DNA of 58,476 nt from Alloprevotella sp. (GTDB lineage Bacteria > Bacteroidota > Bacteroidia > Bacteroidales > Bacteroidaceae), in contig JAFUXE010000003.1 in assembly GCA_017477205.1 (NCBI GenBank), positions 1-58,476 on the forward strand. Reading direction: 5' to 3'. The position numbers and the translations under genes are program-made. Below, piece by piece: positions 17,550 through 23,945 of this stretch (within the stretch, counting starts at the first letter, position 1; each line of letters begins with the position of its first letter). The notes under the pieces were generated by a model, which did not search any database, was not told the DNA's origin, and saw only the letters and a program-made list of their open reading frames with translations.

Positions 17550-18167
17550 ATGGATAAGCTCACAGTTCAACAGCGACATGCCAACATGGCGGCAATTCGG
17601 TCGAAGGGAACGAAGCCTGAGATGGTGGTGCGTCGCGGGCTGTGGAAGCGAGGATTCCGGTATAGGCTGAACCACAAGCGGTTGCCGGGACATCCAGACT
17701 TGGTGCTTCGCAAATATCGGACGTGCATCTTCGTGAACGGGTGCTTCTGGCACGGGCATAGGAGCCTCACCCCCGTCCCCAAGCCTCACCCCCTAACCCC
17801 CTCTCCAAAAGTCGAGGGGGAAGCCTACGGCGGCGAGGGGAGTGAATACATCTTAACAGATTCGGCGTGTTGCAAGATCCCGAAGACGAACCGCGAGTTT
17901 TGGGTCAACAAGATAAGGCGGAACAAGGAACGCGACTTGAGGGTTCAGTGCGAACTGGCGTCCCTGGGCTGGCACTCCATCACCATCTGGGAGTGCGAGC
18001 TGACGCCGAAGATGCGGGAGAAGACGCTGGACGCCTTGGCCTATACGCTCAACAAGATATTCCTGCAAGACCACAGCATCCGGCGATACGAAGTCCCCGT
18101 AGATGCGCCCATGATGGCGGCAGAGGACAGCCCCGAATACAATCATCATGATGTACAACCACAATAG
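17550..18167 (+). CDS. vsr: Very short patch repair (Vsr) endonuclease with an in-frame repeat insertion
   Basis: The 205-residue protein matches Vsr: start MDKLTVQQRHANMAAIRSKG, catalytic region LPGHPDLVLRKYRTCIFVNG, CFWHGH, then CKIPKTNREFWVNKIRRN and LGWHSITIWECEL. Vsr nicks at T:G mismatches made by deamination of 5-methylcytosine in Dcm-type sites. Family members are usually about 140-160 residues; here about 30 residues (roughly 72-104, Pro/Gly/Glu-rich) split the zinc-binding loop between HGH and the next Cys. They are encoded by a palindromic repeat (17763-17848). The C-terminal tail from about residue 180 is also longer than usual. No cytosine methyltransferase gene is adjacent. Whether the enzyme is active is uncertain. 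Confidence 0.85.
   Translation: MDKLTVQQRHANMAAIRSKGTKPEMVVRRGLWKRGFRYRLNHKRLPGHPDLVLRKYRTCIFVNGCFWHGHRSLTPVPKPHPLTPSPKVEGEAYGGEGSEYILTDSACCKIPKTNREFWVNKIRRNKERDLRVQCELASLGWHSITIWECELTPKMREKTLDALAYTLNKIFLQDHSIRRYEVPVDAPMMAAEDSPEYNHHDVQPQ
17763..17848. repeat. Palindromic repeat inserted in frame in vsr
   Basis: CCCCCTC (17797-17803) pairs with GAGGGGG (17814-17820) around a short loop, within a C-rich then G-rich stretch of the widespread type CCTCACCCCCTAACCCCC. Its outer arms are imperfect (about 17765-17780 and 17831-17844). It keeps the reading frame of vsr. Confidence 0.8.
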
Positions 18168-18172
18168 ACAGA

Positions 18173-18682
18173 ATGGATAAGGATATGGATTTCCTGGAAC
18201 TCGTAAAAAACAGATACAGCTGCAGGGCATATAAGCCCGCCAGCGTGGAACAAGAGAAACTGGACTACATCCTCGAAAGTGTGCGTCTCGCACCCTCCGC
18301 CTGCAACAAGCAGCCCTGGAGGTTTCAGATTGTCAGCAGCGAAGATGAACGCGCGAAGGTGCAACAGTGCTATGACAGGGAGTGGTTCAAGACGGCACCC
18401 GTGTATATCGTCGCCTCCCTCCGCCACGACGAGGAATGGGTGCGTTCTGACGGCAAGCGGCACGGGGACATTGATGTTGCCATCGCCGTAGAGCATCTCT
18501 GCCTCGCTGCCACGGCACAAGGCCTTGCCACCTGCTGGGTGTGCAACTTCGACGCGCCTCTTTACAAAAAACTGTTTTCCCTCCCTGCTGACGAAGAGCC
18601 TATCGCCTTTATCCCCCTTGGCTACCCCGCCGACGCGCCGAAGGAAAAGCTGCGCAAGCCCCTCGCGGAAATTGTGAGGTAA
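18173..18682 (+). CDS. Nitroreductase family protein
   Basis: The 169-residue protein has the FMN-binding nitroreductase fold: FLELVKNRYSCRAYKP (FMN phosphate-binding RxSxRxY motif), LAPSACNKQPWRFQIV and, near the C-terminus, GLATCWVCNFD and PIAFIPLGYPADAPKEK. It is short for the family, as in the Bacteroidota subgroup that reduces nitro compounds or quinones with NAD(P)H. An ATG at 18185 is an equally good start. It begins five bases after vsr and ends the transcription unit, with a terminator hairpin at 18705. Confidence 0.87.
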   Translation: MDKDMDFLELVKNRYSCRAYKPASVEQEKLDYILESVRLAPSACNKQPWRFQIVSSEDERAKVQQCYDREWFKTAPVYIVASLRHDEEWVRSDGKRHGDIDVAIAVEHLCLAATAQGLATCWVCNFDAPLYKKLFSLPADEEPIAFIPLGYPADAPKEKLRKPLAEIVR

Positions 18683-18704
18683 GGCAAGACTCGATACAAA
18701 AAAG

Positions 18705-18744
18705 GGAGGGGATGCCTGTGATTGCATCCTCTCCTCTGCTTTTG
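18705..18744 (+). terminator. Terminator after the nitroreductase gene
   Basis: GGAGGGGATGC (18705-18715) pairs with GCATCCTCTCC (18724-18734) with one G-T wobble, followed by TCTGCTTTT. It ends five bases before the left attachment site of the integrated element. Confidence 0.7.
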
Positions 18745-18749
18745 CCTTA

Positions 18750-18761
18750 GTACCCAGAGCC
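18750..18761. other. Left attachment site (attL core)
   Basis: GTACCCAGAGCC is identical to the 3' terminal bases of tRNA-Leu at the other end of the element. The bases beyond it on either side differ from those at the right end. Confidence 0.85.
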
Positions 18762-18854
18762 AATACAAAACCCAGAAAATAAAGGAAAATAAAAGAATTA
18801 AAAAGCATTGATTTACAGGGTTTTTCTTGTTTATTGCCTCCCTTTGATAGGATA

Positions 18855-18900
18855 AAGGTGTACTATTTTATGTTAATTAGTACACCTTATAGTACACCTT
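18855..18900. promoter_or_regulatory. Left-end repeats, probable integrase/excisionase arm sites
   Basis: AAGGTGTACT (18855-18864) is the inverse of AGTACACCTT, which follows twice at 18879-18888 and 18891-18900. The same decamer occurs near the right end, so these look like arm-type recombination sites, about 95-140 bp inside attL. Confidence 0.65.
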
Positions 18901-18914
18901 TGGAAAAAAAGTTA

Positions 18915-18922
18915 TATCTTTG
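18915..18922 (+). promoter_or_regulatory. Probable -7 box for the integrase gene
   Basis: TATCTTTG lies 35 bp before the integrase ATG. It directly follows the arm-site repeats, so binding there could repress the gene. Confidence 0.5.
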
Positions 18923-18957
18923 CACCAACAAAGGAAACCAAAAGAATATAGTAAGTT

Positions 18958-20202
18958 ATGGCAAAGTTAGAAAACAAGAGCAAAGACAACCCCAGACTTG
19001 AACAGCGGTTGTTAGCAGATGGGCAAATAAGCCTCTATCTGGAGTATTATTTGGGCAGGGAAAGTGAGCCTGTATTAGATGAGTTTGGTGAGCCTGTATT
19101 GTATGAGAGTGGCAAGATGGCAGGAACACCCAAATACAAGGTTAGGCATATAAGGAGAAAAGAAAACCTCAACCTTTATTTGGTGGCTACCCCCAGAACC
19201 CCTATTGATAGGCAGCACAACAAAGAAACCTTGCAACTTGCAAAGAAAATCAGACAGGAAAGGGAGCAGGAACTATTAGAGAGTAGTGAGGGCTACAGGC
19301 TAAAGAAAGACCGCCAAATAAACTTTCTGGATTACTTCCAAACCTATATTGACAATTACACCAAGAAAGATATTAGGATGGTGCAAATAGCCCTACAGCG
19401 GTTTAAGGACTTTTTGAACGATACCCCAGAGTACACCAAGTTTGCAAAGAGCATAAAGCCAGAGCAACTAAACAAAGATATGATGGTGGCTTTTACAGAA
19501 TACCTACAAAGTAGGAGTATTGGGGAGGGTGCAAAAAGCATTTATCAGCGTTTCAAGAAAGTAATAAAGTTTGCTATTGAGCATGATGTGATGATTAAGA
19601 ACCCTTGCACAGGGGTTGTTATTAAGGTTGATGACCAGATTTTGAGAAAAGATGTGCTTTCTCTGGATGAGGAACAAGCCTTGATAAACACCCACTATGA
19701 TGGGGAAAAACCCAATATTAGGAGGGCTTTTATAATGTGCCTGTATTGTGGTTTACGCTTTTGTGATGTGAAAGAGCTTACTTTTGCCAATGTGGACTTT
19801 GCTAATAAGTTGCTAAAGTTTGAGCAGAACAAGACAAAGGGGCACTCTGCCAACAGCGGTGTTATTATCCCCCTCAATGATGGATTGTTGAGGCTTATAG
19901 GAGAGCCAACAGAGAGCCAGACCAAAGACAGCCTTATATTTCCCCTACCAAGTTATGAAATGTGTCTTAAAGCCCTCAAAAGATGGGTTAAGAGAGCAGG
20001 AATTAACAAGCATATAAGTTGGCATTGTGCCAGACATTCTTTTGCCGTTAATATCCTCAACAATGGGGCAAATATAAAGACGGTGGCAAGCCTGTTGGGG
20101 CATTCTGGATTAAAGCACACAGAGAAATACACCAGAGCAATAGACAGACTGAAAGAGGATGCAATAAACAGTTTGCCAACTTTGGAGGTTACTAACTTTT
20201 AA
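18958..20202 (+). CDS. Tyrosine recombinase / integrase
   Basis: The 414-residue protein has three parts: an N-terminal arm-binding domain (about 1-110), a SAM-like core-binding domain (about 115-215, FLDYFQTYIDNYTKKDIRM) and a catalytic domain with the tetrad Arg in LYCGLRFCDVKELTF, HCARHSFAVNIL (His-x-x-Arg), GHSGLKHTEKY and nucleophile Tyr near residue 391. It should integrate and excise the element by strand exchange at GTACCCAGAGCC in tRNA-Leu. The type is that of Bacteroidota conjugative and mobilizable elements. Codon use is AT-rich compared with the flanking chromosome, a sign of transfer. Confidence 0.95.
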   Translation: MAKLENKSKDNPRLEQRLLADGQISLYLEYYLGRESEPVLDEFGEPVLYESGKMAGTPKYKVRHIRRKENLNLYLVATPRTPIDRQHNKETLQLAKKIRQEREQELLESSEGYRLKKDRQINFLDYFQTYIDNYTKKDIRMVQIALQRFKDFLNDTPEYTKFAKSIKPEQLNKDMMVAFTEYLQSRSIGEGAKSIYQRFKKVIKFAIEHDVMIKNPCTGVVIKVDDQILRKDVLSLDEEQALINTHYDGEKPNIRRAFIMCLYCGLRFCDVKELTFANVDFANKLLKFEQNKTKGHSANSGVIIPLNDGLLRLIGEPTESQTKDSLIFPLPSYEMCLKALKRWVKRAGINKHISWHCARHSFAVNILNNGANIKTVASLLGHSGLKHTEKYTRAIDRLKEDAINSLPTLEVTNF

Positions 20203-20217
20203 TGGAGGGTTGATGCT

Positions 20218-20403
20218 ATGAGTATAGATTGCTCAAATAATACTTGCAATAATGGATGGCAAAATAATGGCATTATTATAAATAGCGATGATGTGATATT
20301 AGCCTTAACCCAAACCATACAGAGGCAAGCCGGGCTAATTGAAACACTTACAAGCAGAATTATAGAGTTACAAAATAAATTGTTGCAATATGATGGTAAA
20401 TGA
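20218..20403 (+). CDS. Small coiled-coil hypothetical protein of the element
   Basis: The 61-residue product begins MSIDCSNNTCNNGWQNNG, rich in Asn and Cys, and ends with a heptad-like helix (LALTQTIQRQAGLIETLTSRI). It starts 15 bp after the integrase stop and overlaps the next gene by 14 bases, so it is likely translated with it. I do not recognise a family. Size and low complexity leave some doubt that it is a real gene, but its exact packing between two genes supports it. Confidence 0.5.
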   Translation: MSIDCSNNTCNNGWQNNGIIINSDDVILALTQTIQRQAGLIETLTSRIIELQNKLLQYDGK

Positions 20404-21046
20404 GTTTATAGAAAAAGTGGCAGACGGTGAAATTAACGACATTGACATAAGACGGTTTTTTGGTGGCTTATCAGATTTTGACAAATCGGGTTTGCTGGAA
20501 GATATGTTTATAGAAAGTTTGGCAGATGGGATAAGCGCACATAATGATGAAGGGCGGAGATTGGCAGATGCAATAAATATGCTTTGTGGGGTTTTTGAAT
20601 GGCGTTATGATAATGTGGAGAAAAAATACATTTATGAACCAAAACAGGGACCAGAGCAAGCAAACAACGGACAAACAACGGATGCCCAGAGCCTCAACCC
20701 AGAGCCTCAACAGATGGAATTAAAAGACCTGTTGCCAGAGAAACTAAAGGCAGATGAGGCGGTTAAAGTGTTCCAAAAGGCAATTGATGCCCAATTGATA
20801 ACCAACAGCCCAGAGGGGTTAAAACGGAACGATACAAAGCAACTATTGGCATACTTTGCCACAAAAGTAAGTGAAAAGTTTAGCCTTACAACCAGGCTTG
20901 ATAAGGATGGCAACAAAACAACAGCGTGGAAACCCTTTGAAACCTTGTTTAATGAGAAAGGATTGAAAGGGGCAAAACAAAATTGGATGAGGCTAAACAC
21001 TAAATTTGAGCCTACAGGATTTGAGAAAGTGGATGCCTTGTTTTAG
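20390..21046 (+). CDS. Hypothetical protein of the element
   Basis: The 218-residue protein is acidic in its first 85 residues (EFIEKVADGEINDIDIRRFF, repeated Asp/Glu), has a Gln/Asn-rich linker (about 88-110) and a basic C-terminal domain (about 112-218) with LLAYFATKVSEKF and EKGLKGAKQNWMRLN. A second ATG follows the first directly. I do not recognise a named domain; the C-terminal block is of a kind I associate with proteins of Bacteroidota mobile elements, possibly DNA-binding. A terminator hairpin closes the int-to-here unit at 21084. Confidence 0.7.
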   Translation: MMVNEFIEKVADGEINDIDIRRFFGGLSDFDKSGLLEDMFIESLADGISAHNDEGRRLADAINMLCGVFEWRYDNVEKKYIYEPKQGPEQANNGQTTDAQSLNPEPQQMELKDLLPEKLKADEAVKVFQKAIDAQLITNSPEGLKRNDTKQLLAYFATKVSEKFSLTTRLDKDGNKTTAWKPFETLFNEKGLKGAKQNWMRLNTKFEPTGFEKVDALF

Positions 21047-21083
21047 AGCCTCAACACACCCAACACACCCAACCACACCCAAC

Positions 21084-21113
21084 CACACCGATATAACAAC
21101 GGTGTGTTTTTTT
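21084..21113 (+). terminator. Terminator inside the element
   Basis: CACACCG (21084-21090) pairs with CGGTGTG (21100-21106), followed by seven T. Just upstream (21051-21083) lie short direct repeats of the type CAACACACC. Confidence 0.85.
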
Positions 21114-21162
21114 GTGGATTATCCTTTGTTACTTTGCACTTGCTTTCAAGATGGTGGGATAA

Positions 21163-21220
21163 GTATAGCAAGCCCTACCAGATAGGGAGCAGGGCAAATA
21201 AGGGGTGGACTTGCTAACAC
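21163..21220. other. Structured leader before the excisionase-like gene
   Basis: AGCAAG (near 21168) and CTTGCT (near 21211) are inverted repeats enclosing CCCTACC and GGTGG, which can extend the stem. The stretch could be a regulatory leader or the double-strand origin used by the Rep protein; it has no coding potential. Confidence 0.35.
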
Positions 21221-21256
21221 CCTCTGACAGCCAAAACCCTCTAAAATAATAAAGCG

Positions 21257-21547
21257 ATGCCAGAGGAATTGAAACAGGTGGCAGACCTTATAACTGCCAA
21301 CACTATCTTTTGCACAAAAGAGGTGCTAACAAGCGATGAGGCAGCACGATATTTGGGTATATCCAAATCCTACCTCTACAAACTGACAATGAAACAGCAG
21401 ATACCCCACTACAAACCGATGGGAAAGATGTGCTATTTCAACCGTGTGGAGTTGGAAAGTTGGCTACAGAGCAACAGAGTTGCAACAGCCGATGAGATAA
21501 GCCAACAGGCACAAACCTATTGTATGAAGAAAGGAGGCAAGCGATGA
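21257..21547 (+). CDS. Excisionase-family helix-turn-helix protein
   Basis: The 96-residue protein carries a MerR/excisionase-type winged helix-turn-helix of the HTH_17 class at about residues 22-75: VLTSDEAARYLGISKSYLYK, followed by MKQQIPHYKPMGKMCYFNRVELESWL. In Bacteroidota elements such proteins help the integrase excise the element and often regulate neighbouring genes. Its last codons overlap the next gene as ATGA, so it is the first gene of the replication unit. Confidence 0.88.
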   Translation: MPEELKQVADLITANTIFCTKEVLTSDEAARYLGISKSYLYKLTMKQQIPHYKPMGKMCYFNRVELESWLQSNRVATADEISQQAQTYCMKKGGKR

Positions 21548-22077
21548 ACACCCCCAATGTACGCTATTATGCCAAGATGGTGAACACCACCCAGAAAGGC
21601 AAGAAAACCCCCAAGTACACGATTACAGCCCAAGCAGGGTATTACCCACCAATGGAACAATTGAGGGGCAGGGATGGGCAAATTTCAATGAACCTAACGG
21701 AAAAGTTGAAAGAGGGGGATAATGTACCCTCTATGAGGTTGCAAGCCAAAAACAGCCTCAACTTTACAGGGCTTAAAGATTACTTCCAAGATGGCAAGTT
21801 GAGTGGGTTTGCCTATGGCTACCCTCTGAATAAACAGACCTACAGCAAGGATGAGAAACCCAACCCTTTCTTTGAATACAAACAGGATGGCTTTCTTTTC
21901 TTGATAGAGCAGGATGAGAAAGACCCAACCAACCTAACACCCACCTCTATAGAGTTGGTTGTTTTGGAGGGTGCAAAGGTGCTTATTAGTGCCTATTGCA
22001 AGCAACTTGTTATGGGTGGCTTTGATGAGGCTTTACAGGCTTTGAGGGAGCAAGCCCAGAAAAGGAGTGCCTTATAA
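21544..22077 (+). CDS. Unknown protein between the excisionase-like and Rep genes
   Basis: The 178-residue protein starts MNTPNVRYYAKMVNTTQKGK with a basic N-terminus (several Lys through residue 25) and continues with alternating strand-like segments (YTITAQAGYYPPMEQL, FLFLIEQDEKD, IELVVLEGAKVLISAY), an all-beta look with a C-terminal helix. No cysteine cluster, signal peptide or membrane segment is seen. I cannot assign a family. Its place directly before a II/X-type Rep gene is where filamentous phages keep a single-strand-binding protein, so that role is a possibility, without sequence proof. The start overlaps the previous stop. Confidence 0.75.
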   Translation: MNTPNVRYYAKMVNTTQKGKKTPKYTITAQAGYYPPMEQLRGRDGQISMNLTEKLKEGDNVPSMRLQAKNSLNFTGLKDYFQDGKLSGFAYGYPLNKQTYSKDEKPNPFFEYKQDGFLFLIEQDEKDPTNLTPTSIELVVLEGAKVLISAYCKQLVMGGFDEALQALREQAQKRSAL

Positions 22078-22110
22078 TAATATGTAGTTTGTGGGCAAAA
22101 ATTGGTAACA
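22072..22110 (+). promoter_or_regulatory. Repeated control motif before the Rep gene
   Basis: TTATAATA (22072-22079) and TTGGTAACA (22102-22110) stand 30 bp apart, start to start. The same pair with the same spacing occurs before the last gene of the element (23071-23109), so it is probably a promoter/operator unit. Confidence 0.6.
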
Positions 22111-22120
22111 CTCCACACCG

Positions 22121-23065
22121 ATGTATGACAAAGTAAAACTCTGGATTGATAGGGCAATAGTTGGGGAGCAATACCCCACTATTGCAAACTATCTGGATAG
22201 TGCCAAACAGGAAACAGACCTACAGACCGGGGAGGTTAAGACGTTTGGCAGTTTGGAGGGTTTGAAAGTGTCTATCTTTGTGGGTGGGTTGTCTGTTGTG
22301 GGGAGTTTGCCAAAATATCTGTATGGCAGCAATGTTTACCCTCTGGATAGGCACACAACAGCCCGCGCAATAGAAAAGATTGGGGATGCCTTGCACATAA
22401 AGATTGGGCAAGCAGCGGTTACAGGTGTTGAGTTTGGCACAAACTTTCTAATGATGCACCAAGTGCCAGATTACCTTGCAAAGTTGGGCAATATGCCCAG
22501 ATTGAGCCGATACCACTTTGAACCCTCAACCCTGTATTATAAGGGAACAGGCAAGCAGCAGCCCAAAGTGTTTGCTTTCTATGATAAGATGGCAGATGCA
22601 ACAGCCAAAGGGATGGAGTACCCAGAGGATATGAAAGGGGCAAACCTGTTGAAATATGAAATGAGGTTGAACGGCAGACTACCCCAACAATTAGGAGTGC
22701 CAGAGGTTACAGCCTCAACCCTTGCACAAACACCCTTTTACAGGATGATGGTTAAACGCTACCAAGATAGTTACTTTTCAATATCCAAGCAGACCCAAAT
22801 TAAAACCAATGTTATGAGTGAGATAAAGACCGTTTCAGATGCTTTCAACGTGTTTGTTGCACGATTGATAAGCCAGACAGACCAAACCCAGATAGGGGGC
22901 TTTCTGGATGAGTTGAAAGAGGCAAGTGTTCTTGATGATAGAAAGAACTACAGCCGACTAAAGAAGAAAATCCAAGAGGTTGCCACAAAAGCCAATATTA
23001 CCGTGTCCGATGAGTTAATGAAAGAGTTGGATGATGAGATAAGGAATTGTGGGGCTTATGTGTGA
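22121..23065 (+). CDS. Rolling-circle-type replication protein, phage II/X-like
   Basis: The 314-residue protein resembles the phage/plasmid replication protein II/X family (Phage_CRI), named for filamentous-phage gene II. The supporting blocks are an N-terminal strand MYDKVKLWID, the motif VFAFYDKMADA, then LLKYEMRLNGRLPQQLGVPE, the conserved E-x-R segment, followed by a helical C-terminal part. Such proteins nick the double-strand origin and start rolling-circle replication of circular DNA. In an integrated element it would copy the excised circle. Family call is from motif order; I could not check for all catalytic residues. Confidence 0.78.
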   Translation: MYDKVKLWIDRAIVGEQYPTIANYLDSAKQETDLQTGEVKTFGSLEGLKVSIFVGGLSVVGSLPKYLYGSNVYPLDRHTTARAIEKIGDALHIKIGQAAVTGVEFGTNFLMMHQVPDYLAKLGNMPRLSRYHFEPSTLYYKGTGKQQPKVFAFYDKMADATAKGMEYPEDMKGANLLKYEMRLNGRLPQQLGVPEVTASTLAQTPFYRMMVKRYQDSYFSISKQTQIKTNVMSEIKTVSDAFNVFVARLISQTDQTQIGGFLDELKEASVLDDRKNYSRLKKKIQEVATKANITVSDELMKELDDEIRNCGAYV

Positions 23066-23070
23066 TTGTC

Positions 23071-23109
23071 TTATAATAAAGTGTATGTTGTTACCAACTT
23101 TTGGTAACA
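23071..23109 (+). promoter_or_regulatory. Second copy of the control motif with a palindrome
   Basis: TTATAATA (23071-23078) and TTGGTAACA (23101-23109) repeat the pair upstream of rep. Here TGTTACCAA (23089-23097) makes a 21-bp palindrome with TTGGTAACA around CTT, a likely dimeric-protein binding site. Confidence 0.65.
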
Positions 23110-23132
23110 TTCTAAAGTAGATTAAAGTAGAT

Positions 23133-23432
23133 ATGGGCAGAGCAAAAGGAACTCCAAAGACAGGTGGCAGAGCAAAAGGTACACCAAACAAGATAACAGG
23201 AACATTGAAAGACTTTGTTTCTGGACTGATTGAAGAGAACCGGGAACAGATGCAGAAAGACTTGCAAGCACTGAGCTCCAAAGATAGGCTTTTAGTGTTG
23301 GAGAGGTTTTTGCAGTACGTCTTGCCCAAGCAACAAGCGATAACGGCCGATATGTCGGTAGAAAGACAACCAAGAGGCATTACACCCGATGAGGCCAGAG
23401 CCTTTTTGGAGCGATTAGAAAATGAGTATTAG
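23133..23432 (+). CDS. Small basic protein with duplicated GRAKGTP motif
   Basis: The 99-residue protein begins with two copies of GRAKGTP separated by KTG (residues 2-8 and 12-18), then NKITGTLKDFVSGL, a charged helical region and a C-terminal helix (DEARAFLERLENEY). The GRPKGxxNK-type N-terminus occurs in many Bacteroidota phage and mobile-element proteins (DUF5681-like), some of which are suspected small terminase subunits. AT-hook-like DNA binding is plausible. No firm function. It is the last gene before the right end. Confidence 0.7.
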   Translation: MGRAKGTPKTGGRAKGTPNKITGTLKDFVSGLIEENREQMQKDLQALSSKDRLLVLERFLQYVLPKQQAITADMSVERQPRGITPDEARAFLERLENEY

Positions 23433-23737
23433 CTCATATATTCACCTTCATGTGCAGGTGTGGCAGTCTGTGATAGATAGCTACACCTTTTTTCAAAAAG
23501 AGCCTCAACCATATAGGAAACCAAATATATTTTGTACCTTTGCAACGGCTTTGCAAAAAGCCAACTATATTTTTTTGGTTGGGGTGTTGTGTAGTGATAC
23601 ACTTGCACCCCTTTTTGATGAGGCTTGAACCACCCCAAAAGTACACCTATATGTTGAAAAGTACACTTTTAGTACACCTTGAAAAAGAAAAATCCCCTGT
23701 AAATACTTGATTTACAGAGGATTGCTTTTTGAACCTT
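23433..23737. other. Non-coding right end of the integrated element
   Basis: No convincing gene is seen. It holds a box TACCTTTG (23535-23542) followed by GCAACGGCTTTGC (a GCAA..TTGC dyad), three AGTACAC-type repeats (23640-23680) and a hairpin, CTGTAAAT/ATTTACAG, at about 23698-23718, next to attR. Confidence 0.65.
23640..23680. promoter_or_regulatory. Right-end repeats, probable arm sites
   Basis: AGTACACCTA (23640), AGTACACTTT (23660) and AGTACACCTT (23671) are direct copies of the decamer found at the left end. They lie about 60-100 bp inside attR. Confidence 0.65.
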
Positions 23738-23749
23738 GTACCCAGAGCC
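23738..23749. other. Right attachment site (attR core)
   Basis: GTACCCAGAGCC forms the 3' acceptor end of tRNA-Leu on the minus strand and is identical to attL. The tRNA is therefore intact after integration. Confidence 0.88.
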
Positions 23750-23820
23750 GGGGTCGAACCGGCACGGGTTGCCCCACTGGTGTTTGAGACCAGCGCGTCT
23801 ACCGATTCCGCCATCTGGGC
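23739..23820 (-). tRNA. tRNA-Leu (anticodon CAA)
   Basis: On the minus strand the gene reads from GCCCAGATGGCGGAATCGGT to the acceptor TCTGGGTA. The acceptor stem GCCCAGA/TCTGGGT pairs with one G-T, the T-loop GGTTCGACCCC is present, and the anticodon loop CTCAAAC within CTGGT/ACCAG gives CAA. A short variable arm and D-loop fit a class-II tRNA of 82 bases. CCA is not encoded. Its 3' end is the integration site of the element. Confidence 0.95.
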
Positions 23821-23834
23821 TACTTTTGCGGCTG

Positions 23835-23866
23835 CAAAGGTAGTGCGCGACGGCGAATTTGCCAAG
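23835..23866 (-). promoter_or_regulatory. Promoter of tRNA-Leu
   Basis: On the minus strand CTTG (23863-23866) is followed after 20 bp by TACCTTTG (23835-23842). The mature 5' end is about 15 bp further. Confidence 0.7.
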
Positions 23867-23915
23867 AATTTGTGTTTTTTTTTATCCGATGCGGTGCTTG
23901 GCGGGCGATATTTCG

Positions 23916-23923
23916 TACTTTTG
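23916..23923 (+). promoter_or_regulatory. Probable -7 box before the nucleoside-recognition gene
   Basis: TACTTTTG followed by CGG lies 22 bp before the ATG. No TTG was found at the usual distance. Confidence 0.5.
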
Positions 23924-23945
23924 CGGACATAAAACAAAAGTAGAA

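Larger units (their letters stand above)
18750..23749. mobile_element. Integrative element (about 5.0 kb) in tRNA-Leu
   Basis: The segment is bounded by the 12-bp direct repeat GTACCCAGAGCC (18750-18761 and 23738-23749); the right copy is the 3' end of tRNA-Leu. Its DNA is visibly AT-richer than the flanks. It carries, all on the plus strand, a tyrosine integrase, two unknown genes, an excisionase-like gene, an unknown 178-residue gene, a phage II/X-like Rep and a small basic protein. Copies of AGTACACCTT lie near both ends. I see no relaxase, conjugation, structural phage or resistance gene. Confidence 0.9.

Noticed and set aside
17550..18167. vsr as a frameshifted pseudogene
   Set aside because: The reading frame is intact on both sides of the insertion, so it is a continuous gene with an added loop; loss of activity remains possible.
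23422..23628. A 68-codon reading frame at the right end of the element
   Set aside because: It runs through a promoter-like box and repeats, overlaps the previous gene, and has no protein-like features.
18750..23749. NBU-type mobilizable transposon or conjugative element
   Set aside because: No relaxase, primase or transfer genes are seen; the Rep is of the phage II/X type.
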